This document shows positions 1 through 8,011 of a stretch of DNA of 12,976 nucleotides, piece by piece (the first letter of the stretch is position 1; each line of letters begins with the position of its first letter). Source of the DNA: Toxoplasma gondii ME49 (Eukaryota; Apicomplexa; Conoidasida; Eucoccidiorida; Sarcocystidae); NCBI RefSeq assembly GCF_000006565.2, contig NW_017383902.1, forward strand, positions 1 through 12,976. The letters run 5' to 3'. The notes under the pieces were generated by a model. The model was not told the origin of the DNA. It searched no databases and saw only the letters and a list, made by a program, of their open reading frames with translations. Both the position numbers and the translations under genes were made by a program.

Positions 1-283
1 CACGAGCAGTTCAATACATCTATCCTGTTGGTGAGGAGGCGGAAGCGGTGCTGCGCGGTGACACGCATAGCGCCCGAAGACGTTATCACCTGCAAACGAG
101 TCAGGGCGTGTGACACATCGACGCTGTATATTCCCTTCTTGGTTGATGCCTTCAACGAACGTCAGGTGATGAATTCGTACTCCTTGCAGCTTAATGTATG
201 CGCGACAGATGAATGAAAAGACCTTTGATGGAAGGATACCGTGATGAACTGCTCCACAGTCATGACTGCCTGTCACCAGCGTA

Positions 284-303
284 GCCTCTCTGCCATCAGA
301 GGC
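284..303. other. Inverted repeat in M2 of U1 (6-bp stem)
   Basis: GCCTCT (284-289) and AGAGGC (298-303) are perfect inverse complements around an 8-base loop. The same hairpin recurs in U8 at 11482-11501. It is short, and function is unknown. Confidence 0.6.
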
Positions 304-1143
304 CAGTTATGGGACGAACGTTTCGACATCCCCAGTCGCAGGCCTGAGGGCAACGGCGTTTCATCATTGTCGCACTCGTTGTGCCTGCCCATGGTGACAT
401 ATTAGATACGTTGTGCTCTGACATTAAATCCCACTCATGCATCTGCAGCCGCGTTAGACTACACGACCAAGACCCAAACGATCGCTGGGACCAGACTGTC
501 AATCAATCCATGCGTGCGCCAAGCGGAACGCCGCCTTCCATGAAATACTGCGCCGGCGACATCTCGATGAACCACGAACATCTCTTCGACAACGTGGTCC
601 AGATATTGCGCACACGTTGCCCAATGCACCACTGTCGCCTGTCGCCTGACTAGAGCGCCCGGGGCCTGACAGAGTCCGTCGACCTGAACTGGTAGTCGCA
701 TGGAAATCGCAGACCATGCATTACCTATAATAATCAAGAAGATCCTACTATACACCCACATACTCCCCAATCCAGTGACTACATTTCGAGTCATGCACCG
801 TTGATGAATCACCATTCGGGTATTCAACGCTGCCTTAAGCAGCTGACTGGGATGGGAATCAACTCTGCCTCACCCCTGGAGGCCCCGGACAGATTTCCCC
901 CGCTCAGGCCACCCCGGCGCCTCCTTTCCTGCAAGAACGAACTAATGCAGTATGCTCGTGGCATCGGTGATGCCCTCTGATGTGGAGAGACGGACACCTC
1001 GGTGCTCGAATGCGGAAGCCACCCCCTGAGTCGTTGCCTTTCTTGCGGATCCCTCATGGTGGCAAACTCTATGGGCTCTCCCATGTGATACGTACTGCCT
1101 ATAAAGCAAGCCCACCAGTAGACGTATGCGTCAAGCAGAGACA

Positions 1144-1159
1144 GTGACGCGAGCGTCAC
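1144..1159. other. Conserved dyad GTGACGC-GA-GCGTCAC in A arm of U1
   Basis: This perfect 7-bp inverted repeat with a 2-base centre is preserved in four A arms (1144-1159, 7460-7475, 10647-10662, 12342-12357). One half-site change occurs in the fifth (8947-8962). A bound dimeric protein or a cruciform is conceivable, but high identity of the whole arm could alone explain its conservation. Confidence 0.65.
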
Positions 1160-1643
1160 TCCTTCACTACGAGTCGAGTTCTCCAAGAACCACGTGCTCT
1201 CAGGCTAAACGACCAGAATGACAGCCGCCACGCTAAACTGACATCAACATGTGGTCCAACAGTACCGAGTAAACTCACTAGTCCTCGAATATCTCAGTCG
1301 GCCAGATACTCGCGGGGGATACACCGTACCACGAGAACATGCTTACGCTCATAGACACACGCGCCTACACCCGAGCTAGCCTCTATGGCTGGGCGCCCAT
1401 AGGCAAGCCTGCCGCCGGCACAGGTGACTCGAGGCGGAGGATCCCTGGGGGTTAAAGGACCGCCCGCCCGCACGTCGACCATAAACAATGTGGACCCGAA
1501 AGAGATAGCCAACCACCCAAACGTGAATCGCCCTCCCCTTAGGACCGGAACATAACGCGTCCCTGTGGCACCAAGGACACTCAGTGGGGGAGAGAACGAC
1601 ACACTCAATGGCAACACCAGGAACAGCTGTCAGCGCCCTTTCT

Positions 1644-1662
1644 TCCCGAATATACATCGGGA
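1644..1662. other. Unit-end hairpin TCCCGA-7-TCGGGA (U1)
   Basis: TCCCGA and TCGGGA pair perfectly around ATATACA. The same hairpin is at 11147-11165 (U7) and 12843-12861 (U8). In U5 and U6 the left half is tctcga and the loop is ctgttca, which weakens the stem. It lies ~33 bp before the unit junction. No terminator-like T-run follows. Confidence 0.55.
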
Positions 1663-2650
1663 CCCCAAGGGTCTGCCTGTGGCACTACCTAACAGACGAG
1701 CTGTCCAATACACCGATCCTGTTGGTGAGGAGGCGGAAGCGGTGCTGCGCGGTGTCACGGATAGCACCCAAAGACGTTATCCGCTGCGACCGAGTGGCGG
1801 ACTGTGACGCAACGACACTGCATATTCCATTGGTGATGCCTTGGTTCAATGGCGCGTGGCGAAAACGTACTTCCTCCACCTATCGAAAATCGCGGGATAT
1901 GCATGGAAAGGGGTCGGATCGAATGACGTCTTGGCGACCTGGGTGGCAACATTGAATCTGTGCCACCAATGTTACCTGTACACTCGGATGTCAGTATCTT
2001 CTTGAACCTTCCAATCTGCCCACTAGCGGCCCTATTGTCGACGCTACTGTCGCCCGTAGGGCACATGCTACGCTTGGCATAGGCGTCCAGAGAACAGATT
2101 TACAATGGGAGGTCAAGTGCCGGAGTTTTGTCTACTTACTACTCTGGCCTAAACCAACAAACAAGGAAGAACCGCTGAGACCACGCTCTGAAGACACGCT
2201 GATGTGACTGCAGTGATGGGCAGCCGTTCAGCCCTATGGCGTCGGTCGAGGTTCCTCCGAACCCACTCAAGGAATGCTCTGTGACAGTTCAGCGATTACG
2301 GACGTTATGCATGATGAAGCACACCCGCCCGACCCGTGGCTGCGGCACCCGCGGTGTACCCATTTTCGCTGACTGGAATTGCAGCGTCATATTGGACGCA
2401 CGGCTACCACAGCTTCCTTTACTTATCATTTGTGTCGCTCTCAGTTTTACCAGCAGGCAGCTCCATGGCACATAGCCTCGTTCGCGCCATACCTTCCGCT
2501 ACCGGAAGATCAAACTAGCACAGCTGTCGTCACAGGGTATCGATCGTTGCCACTGACGTGGAAGAAAGGAACCCTTGGTTGTGGAGGAAGAACGCCACCC
2601 CTTATTCACTGCCGTCTTCACGGAGTGCGCTACGAACCTATTTTCATTAG

Positions 2651-2764
2651 ACCTCCCACGTATGCCTACTGCCTGTGAAGCAATGCCACGATTCACCGTT
2701 GTCGTCGAGCGTGGGTAATCATATAACCTCGTTACCGCGACAACTCGATACGTCCTGTACCGAG
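2651..2764. repeat. B arm proximal segment, copy in U2
   Basis: This 114-bp stretch aligns without gaps to 5824-5937 in U4 with 14 mismatches counted by eye (about 88% identity). It starts in the common M5 sequence (acctcccacgtatgcctact) and continues past the point where A-type units switch to agcccaccagtag. A weaker version is seen in U3 near 4259-4295. Beyond about 2764 the B arms of U2, U3 and U4 share only short islands such as caagtaacgc (near 2807, 4402 and 5980). Confidence 0.8.
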
Positions 2765-3187
2765 TCATGATCCAGATGACCGCCCCGTCCCGGCGGCGTA
2801 TCACGCAAGTAACGCCAGAACACAGTAAAGCGTACCGAGTTGATAAACGATCCGCCTCCATGTGCCCGAACCCATGTCTCTTTAGGACCCAAGAGGTACC
2901 ACTGAATCAACTCTGTTCGCACTCCATCTGGACGACCAGGTTCCAGAAACTCTGTTGGCAAACATGTGACTGTCCGGTTCAAAGAAGCCTCGGCAGCCTT
3001 TTCAAGTACGAGAAACCGCAGATAAAGTTCGATGGTAATCAATCAAAAGGCGTTATTCGTTCATGGGTGGTCTCCCCCATTCCATTTTCATTGGGGCCGG
3101 GAACATCACTTGCGTATGAGACACTGTCGACACGCGAGGGGTAGCTGCAAGCACCAGTCCATATCTGGTGTTCATCGAGAGCACGAG

Positions 3188-3322
3188 GGTATATACTCAC
3201 GAATGTATATATATATGTATATATATATATATATTTAAATATGCATACAAATATGTACATGCTTATGAGTGTCTGAATATGCACATACATGAGTGTATTC
3301 AAGCTCATAAATGTTTGTATTC
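3188..3322. repeat. AT-rich microsatellite (TA/TGTA/TGCATA type)
   Basis: A core of about 45 bp at 3196-3240 is mostly alternating TA with TGTA interruptions and a TTTAAA. It is followed by ~80 bp of looser TGCATA/TGTACATG/CATACATGAG sequence ending near tttgtat. Its composition is far more AT-rich than the rest of the window. It lies immediately before gtggcgcta, the terminal sequence of the unit, so it is inserted in or expanded at the U2/U3 junction. TA-rich arrays of this style are common in coccidian intergenic DNA (general knowledge); here it is one clue to the host. Confidence 0.88.
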
Positions 3323-3341
3323 TCGTGGCGCTATACGAAGG

Positions 3342-4893
3342 GTCATGTCCGAACAGTGGACCTAGTGTTCAGGAGTCCGGACCAGTGATCCACGGTATCA
3401 CGGGTAGCGCCAGAAGGCGTCGCCCACCGCAACCGTATTGCAGCGTGCGAGACGACAACACTGCACCCTCCCTCCCACCATGCTAGACCCTTCTGCTCAA
3501 GGCCACGTGACGACCGGACGCCTTCCACTAACGCAGTCTGACATGGTCACATAAAAAAAAACTTGGAGTGAAGGCGCGGCTTGAGAAGCTGGTCCGTCGT
3601 CGCGACTGCCTTCCGCAGGTCTGTCGTCGACACAATCGGAAGTGATTTTGCTTTTGATTCCGTCGACCTCAGGGTGGGGGCCTGAGGTCAACGCCCCCGT
3701 GGACCACATCGTGCTCGAATCTCTTTTGCTATTGCTTGCGAATAGCTGATTTGCAATATGGCTATAAACTCCAGTGTTCTGTCTGCCTATGGGTTGCGCC
3801 AAAACGCCCAAAAAACAGGATGACACGCTGGGACCACTGCGCGAACGCATCCAGGTGTGACTGAAGCACTGCGCATCCTACTACGCCATATTGAGTCGGA
3901 TAGTCGCCTCGCTTCGCAGTCGGCAATGATCGTGATGTAGCCTGGCTGTCCAGCGCTCATCGTCCACTGTAAAATCTTCAGCCCTCGCCACAGCTGCAGC
4001 AGCATGTCTGTCGCACGGCTCGCTGAACGGGTCTGCCACATCGCAATGAACCCACTGAGCTTACACGGCAGATTCTCTGTCAACATTTCTGTCTCTCACC
4101 AATCCACACATGCAGCTCCACGGCACATAGACTGGCTCAAGCCATCCGCTCTTCGACCAGGGATAACGAAGCACTGCTGCCGTGGAAGAAGGCCTCTCCC
4201 CATTCACCCGCTGTCCTACAATCCTCAGACCCCGGCACGTTCACACAAACCCCCAGAAAAGCCTACAGCCTGAGAAGTGAAGCCATAGTTCACCAAAGAT
4301 GCCGATAACAATAAAATGATGCCATCGCACTTCATTATCAATCGTATCCTCCAGGGACCAAAAGCTTTCTGAAATTTTATTTCGCGAAGGCGGCGTAACT
4401 CACAAGTAACGCGGTACCGCAACAACTACGTACAACCCGAATACACACGACTGTCAGACCAAACAAATCCAGCCTCTTTTCCACACCTCACACGAAGCCC
4501 TCGCGCAGCGGCTGTTCGCCCTACGATTCGGAGCCTCCTCCAACCATGTTTCAGCACCAACGATGCTAAACAGATTACGAAGGAATAAAACAGAAGCGGT
4601 AGTCCACTCCAACATCGAGAGTCGACGAGCATACGACAATGCGTTCACGTGCAAGCAACACGCGAAGCCAATCGATCACGACGTGGCACCCACGCCCATG
4701 CTGGTACCCATCCCTGCGACCCGGCACAACACGAACAAAGTATGTGATGCACTAGGAGACACGATGGCCAGAGAGAACGAAAACTCAAGCGCAGCATCAG
4801 GAGCAGTGAATGTCTGATGAACACGCGGTCTGAACTATTGTGCGAGACGACTGTTCTCCTGCCGCTCTATGCGGCCAAGCGTGACGAGCGTAC
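3342..4893. repeat. Satellite unit U3 (highly diverged, B-arm type)
   Basis: Both boundaries are approximate. M1 is recognisable at 3379-3480: ggaccagtgatcc, then tcacgggtagcgcc, matching tcacggatagcaccc of U2. M2 at about 3600-3700 holds a strong 9-bp inverted repeat. An M4-like island (ctggctcaagccatccgctc) lies near 4130. The B-arm switch (agcctacagcctgagaag) lies at about 4262. The last ~380 bp belong to the block shared with U4. There is an A9 run near 3554. No gene is recognised. Confidence 0.65.
3665..3689. other. Inverted repeat in M2 of U3 (9-bp stem)
   Basis: GACCTCAGG (3665-3673) and CCTGAGGTC (3681-3689) form a perfect 9-bp stem around the G-rich loop GTGGGGG. A CCCCC run follows just downstream at about 3693-3697 and could pair with the loop. 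It is not followed by a T-run, so it is not called a terminator. Confidence 0.75.
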
Positions 4894-5016
4894 GTTTGAC
4901 ATTGCGGCTCTTGCTAGTGTTCGCAACTCCGGACCAGCGATCCGGTGCGCCACACTGGCTCCAGCGGACACCGACAGTAACAGCCGAAGTCCATGTGGGA
5001 CACGACAGGCCTGTGC
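4513..5016. repeat. 504-bp near-identical block, copy 1 (spans U3/U4 junction)
   Basis: It aligns without gaps to 6089-6592 (shift 1576 bp) with about ten differences seen by eye. Outside these limits similarity drops sharply on both sides. An 84-codon plus-strand frame (4563-4817) is open in both copies, but with identity this high an open frame says little. No domain is recognised. Confidence 0.88.
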
Positions 5017-5202
5017 ATTCCCCCAAGGCCTTGTGGACGCGTCCCCTGAACGCCGCATGGCGGTTGCGTACTTCCTCCACCTAATGGAATGCGCGTCTCT
5101 GCGACAAAAAAGCCATGGAGAGAACGACAGCTCGACCAAACGGGTCGACAGCCATAAATGCCTGCCACAGGCCAGCCCACCTTACACTCGGAAATCAACA
5201 CT

Positions 5203-5212
5203 GTGTCGACAC
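5203..5212. other. Palindrome GTGTCGACAC in M2 of U4
   Basis: This is a perfect 10-bp palindrome centred on the SalI-type core GTCGAC, in the same module and at about the same unit offset as the inverted repeats of U3 and U5. It is short, and its role is unknown. Confidence 0.6.
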
Positions 5213-5823
5213 CATCGACCTCCCCAGTCGCAACCCTGAGAGGAAGGACTCGGCATCGTTGTTCATTCGCTCCGCTTCGCGACTGCGACCAAATCGTTGC
5301 CTTGGACCCTGACGTCAACCTCCACTCATGCGTCGACCTACCGTTTCAGGCTAAACGAACCAAAGCGACAGACTCACTCGGACCAGGTTGCCGACCAATC
5401 CATGTTCGGCTGAATCCATAGGCAGCCTCCAGCAGTGCTTCGTCGACATGACCCTCATTCACCAAATGATACGCTGTAGTGCGAGGTAGGCGAGCTACCG
5501 GTCACGCATGCCCCAATACATCACTGTCGCATGTCGCCAGACAGTAGCCACGGGGATCCTGCAAGGCCCATTTACTGGGACTGCTACGTTGAATGGAAAA
5601 CGCAGGCCATCCGCAGAGATTGCTCACCCATGCATGTCCAGGGCACAAACCCTCGTTCGAGCCATATGCCGATGCCCAACAGGGCACACATGCGCAACCG
5701 ATTTTGCATTGCATTGGTGATTCCTCCTGACTTGACCCGAAGAACCCCTTGGTTGCCGCGAATGTAAGCTGCCCCGATTCCCTACCTCTCTTGTGAAACA
5801 CGTTCGGATCCGAGCTCCACCAG

Positions 5824-5937
5824 AACTCCCACATATGCCTACTGCCTGTGAAGCAATGCCACGATTCGCCATAGTCATCGAGCGTGGGTAATCATACAAC
5901 CTCGCCACCGCGACAAATCGGCACCTCCAGTACCGAG
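5824..5937. repeat. B arm proximal segment, copy in U4
   Basis: This is the partner of the segment at 2651-2764, with the same length and about 88% identity. It includes the shared run gagcgtgggtaatcat. It shows that the B arm is a real alternative 3' sequence and not random decay of the A arm. Confidence 0.8.
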
Positions 5938-6088
5938 GCACGGTCTAGCTGCCCGTCCCTCAGTCGCGCCATAGCCTTCAAGTAACGCCATAAAGGAGTA
6001 AATGCGTATCAAGCGAATACAGGAATCTCTGATATGCACCAGACTCCACGTCGCTTCTACGCCTGAAGAGGCGCCCTCGGGTCATGTC

Positions 6089-6592
6089 TGTCCGCCCGAC
6101 GATTCGGCGCCTCCTCCAACCATGTTTCAGCACCAACGATGGTAAACAGATTACGAAGGAATAAAACAGAAGCGGTAGTCCACCCCAACATCGAGAGTCG
6201 ACGAGCATACGACAATGCGTTCACGTGCAAGCAACACACGAAGCCAATCGATCACGACGTGGCACCCACGTCCATGCTGGTACCCATCCCTGCGACCCGG
6301 CACAACACGAACAAAGTATGTGATGCACTAGGAGACACGATGGCCAGAGAGAACGAAAACTCAAGCGCAGCATCAGGAGCAGTGAATGCCTGATTAACAC
6401 GCGGTCTGAACTATTGTGCGAGACGACTGTTCTCCTGCCGCTCTATGCGGCCAAGCGTGACGAGCGTACGTTTGACATTGCGGCTCTTGCTAGTGTTCGC
6501 AACTCCGGACCGGCGATCCGGTGCGCCACACTGGCTCCAGCGGACACCGACAGTAACAGCCGAAGTCCATGTGGGACACGACAGGCCTGTGC
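6089..6592. repeat. 504-bp near-identical block, copy 2 (spans U4/U5 junction)
   Basis: This is the second copy of the block at 4513-5016. It covers the last ~380 bp of U4 and the first ~120 bp of U5. Because the block straddles the unit boundary at the same phase as copy 1, it looks like a conversion or unequal-exchange tract within the array and not an inserted element. Confidence 0.88.
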
Positions 6593-6776
6593 CCTCCCCA
6601 CAAGCATGGTGAACGCCTGCAACGAACACCAAGTGTCGATTGCGCACTTTCTGCACCTGAGTAAGTACGGAGTGAATCGATCGAGACGTCTTGAATGAAG
6701 ATGCGCCCTGACGAAGGGATTCAGGGTCATGGGCGCCTGCCACAAGTCTGCCCTCCTTACACTCCGAATCCTATAC

Positions 6777-6799
6777 TGAGGTCGACGGAGTCGACCTCA
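6777..6799. other. Inverted repeat in M2 of U5 (10-bp stem, 3-base spacer)
   Basis: TGAGGTCGAC (6777-6786) and GTCGACCTCA (6790-6799) are perfect inverse complements separated only by GGA. This is the strongest dyad in the window. Its place in M2 matches the dyads of U3 and U4. Confidence 0.78.
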
Positions 6800-7424
6800 C
6801 CAGCTGCGGCTGTGTGAGCAACCGCCTGTCGCCATGTCTCATTCGTTGCGCCTCGCCACTGATATACACTCGTTGAATCTGCCTCTGACATCAACTCACA
6901 TTCAATCGTCAACCTCGCTAATCATTCTACACGACACTAGCCGAAAGAATATTTAGGAGAGACCATGCAATTCATCCACATGTACGTCAAGCGACACGCG
7001 GACTTCCACGAACTACTGCGTCGGCAACATCCGTCGTCCCCCCTGTGAAAGTCCATTGTATGTCGCAGTCGGTCTACTCTGTACGCACTGACCAATACAG
7101 CATTGCCGCCTGCCGGCCGACTGGCGCAGAGCCCATCCACTGGGACTGCTGCCTCGAATGGAAAACGCAGACCATACGCAGACCTTGTTCAACCATGGAG
7201 GTCCATGACACAAACCCTCGTTCAAGCCATCATCCCGCTGCCTAGATGGTCAAACGGGTGCGGCGGTTCTCGAGTGGCTTGTAGGATCCCAACTGACCCG
7301 GAGATAAAGCCCTCTTGGTTGCGAGGAACGGAAGCCGCCCCTGATTCACTGCCTTCCTTGCGGAGATCTCATGGTGGTAATGTTCATGCGACCTCCCATG
7401 TGATGCGTACAGTCTGCAAAAGAA

Positions 7425-8011
7425 AGCCCACCAGTAGATACATGCGTCAAGTAGAGACAGTGACGCGAGCGTCACTCCTTCACTACGAGTCGAATTCTCC
7501 AAGAACCACGTGCTCTCAGGCTAAACGACCAGAATGACAGCCGCCACGCTAAACTGACATCAACATGTGGTCCAACAGTACCGAGTAAACTCACTAGTCC
7601 TCGAATATCTCAGTCGGCCAGATACTCGCGGGGGATACACCGTACCACGAGAACATGCTTACGCTCATAGACACACGCGCCTACACTCGAGCTAGCCTCT
7701 ATGGCTGGGCGCCCATAGGCAAGCCTGCCGCCGGCACAGGTGACTCGAGGCGGAGGATCCCTGGGGGTTAAAGGACCGGCCGCGCACGCGTCGACCATAA
7801 ACAATGTGGACCCGAAAGAGATAGCCAACCACCCAAACGTGAATCGCCCTCCCCTTAGGACCGGAACATAACGCGTCCCTGTGGCACCAAGGACACACAG
7901 TGGGGGAGAGAACGACACACTCAATGGCAACACCAGGAACAGCTGTCAGCGCCCTGTCTTCTCGACTGTTCATCGGGACCCCAAGGGTATGCCTGTGGCA
8001 CTACCCTAACA
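7425..8011. repeat. A arm, copy 2 (in U5)
   Basis: This 587-bp arm is near-identical to the other A arms. Private differences include accggccgcgcacgcg in place of accgcccgcccgcacg near 7775 and a/t changes in the first 30 bp. The end (ctgtcttctcgactgttc) shares with U6 a variant that destroys the unit-end hairpin of U1, U7 and U8. Confidence 0.9.
7460..7475. other. Conserved dyad GTGACGC-GA-GCGTCAC in A arm of U5
   Basis: This perfect copy of the 7-bp dyad is kept although the bases upstream of it in this unit (gatacatgcgtcaagtag) differ from U1 and U8. Confidence 0.65.

Larger units (their letters stand above)
1..1694. repeat. Satellite unit U1 (A-arm type)
   Basis: This full-length unit aligns with U8 at a constant shift of 11198 bp, becoming 11199 after a single-base insertion in U8 near 12491. 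By eye only a handful of bases differ, at 19-21, near 1577 and in the last ~20 bp. It contains M1 (1-220), M2 with a GCCTCT/AGAGGC inverted repeat (284-303), M3 (about 440-600), M4 (about 610-720), M5 (about 830-1100) and the A arm (1109-1694). The frames inside it are short and unrecognisable, and no gene is called. The window begins at the chosen phase, so the true boundary of the repeat may lie elsewhere in the cycle. Confidence 0.9.
1109..1694. repeat. A arm, copy 1 (in U1)
   Basis: This is the conserved 3' arm of the A-type units, here 586 bp. It begins at agcccaccagtag, passes the GTGACGC-GA-GCGTCAC inverted repeat and ends at the next unit start. It differs from U8 by c/a near 1577, by one missing base at ctacctaacag and by the single base inserted in U8. 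It has a minus-strand open frame of 107 codons (1294-1617), judged non-coding. Confidence 0.9.
1695..3341. repeat. Satellite unit U2 (diverged, B-arm type, with microsatellite)
   Basis: The first ~150 bp match M1 of the other units well (ggtgaggaggcggaagcggt at 1723). After that similarity falls to islands: a cctaaaccaacaaacaagg version of the M2/M3 junction near 2150, an M4 island ctcgttcgcgccat near 2477, and aacccttggttgtgg (M5) near 2570. From about 2651 it follows the B arm instead of the A arm. It ends in an AT-rich microsatellite and then gtggcgcta at 3325, the usual end-of-unit sequence. No gene is supported. The poor conservation suggests an old unit that has escaped recent homogenisation. 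Confidence 0.75.
4894..6469. repeat. Satellite unit U4 (B-arm type)
   Basis: The start is inferred from ggaccagcgatcc at 4931, which aligns with 3379 in U3. The modules run in order. M1 is at about 4900-5090. M2 (about 5165-5300) has the palindrome GTGTCGACAC. The M2/M3 junction is near 5346 (caggctaaacgaaccaaagc). M4 is at about 5505-5680 and is best matched by U5 and U6 (ctcgttcgagccat near 5653). M5 is near 5738 (gaagaaccccttggttgc) and the B arm follows from 5824. No gene is supported; frames here are about 140 codons at most and show no domain. Confidence 0.75.
6470..8011. repeat. Satellite unit U5 (A-arm type with U4-like start)
   Basis: The start (to 6592) is nearly identical to the start of U4. 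The middle is diverged but keeps M2 (cacaagtctgccctccttac near 6741) with a 10-bp inverted repeat. It also keeps M4 (actgggactgct near 7139, ctcgttcaagccat near 7219) and M5 (ccctcttggttgcgagg near 7310). From 7425 onward it carries a full A arm, the leftmost A arm after three B-arm units. U5 is thus a junction between the diverged left part and the homogenised right part of the array. No gene is supported. Confidence 0.8.

Noticed and set aside
824..1186. 120-codon minus-strand frame repeated in U1, U7 and U8
   Set aside because: The three copies are near-identical through recent homogenisation. The frame is not kept in the diverged units, and only its start is shared with the 86-codon frame of U5.
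2151..2157. cctaaac and other ccctaa/tttagg fragments as telomeric repeats
   Set aside because: They occur singly. No tandem run of a telomeric heptamer or hexamer is seen.
3674..3700. Strong hairpin as a transcription terminator
   Set aside because: No T-run follows the stem on either strand and there is no gene to terminate.
4563..4817. 84-codon frame open in both copies of the 504-bp block (also 6139-6393)
   Set aside because: The two copies are ~98% identical DNA, so openness in both is not independent evidence. No domain or signal was recognised.
5650..5666. gttcgagcc, resembling a tRNA B-box
   Set aside because: It is part of the M4 island present in degenerate form in many units. 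No A-box, acceptor stem or cloverleaf can be drawn around it.
7103..7537. Plus-strand frame of 144 codons
   Set aside because: It runs from M4 into the A arm, is not shared by other units, shows no domain, and is explained by chance.
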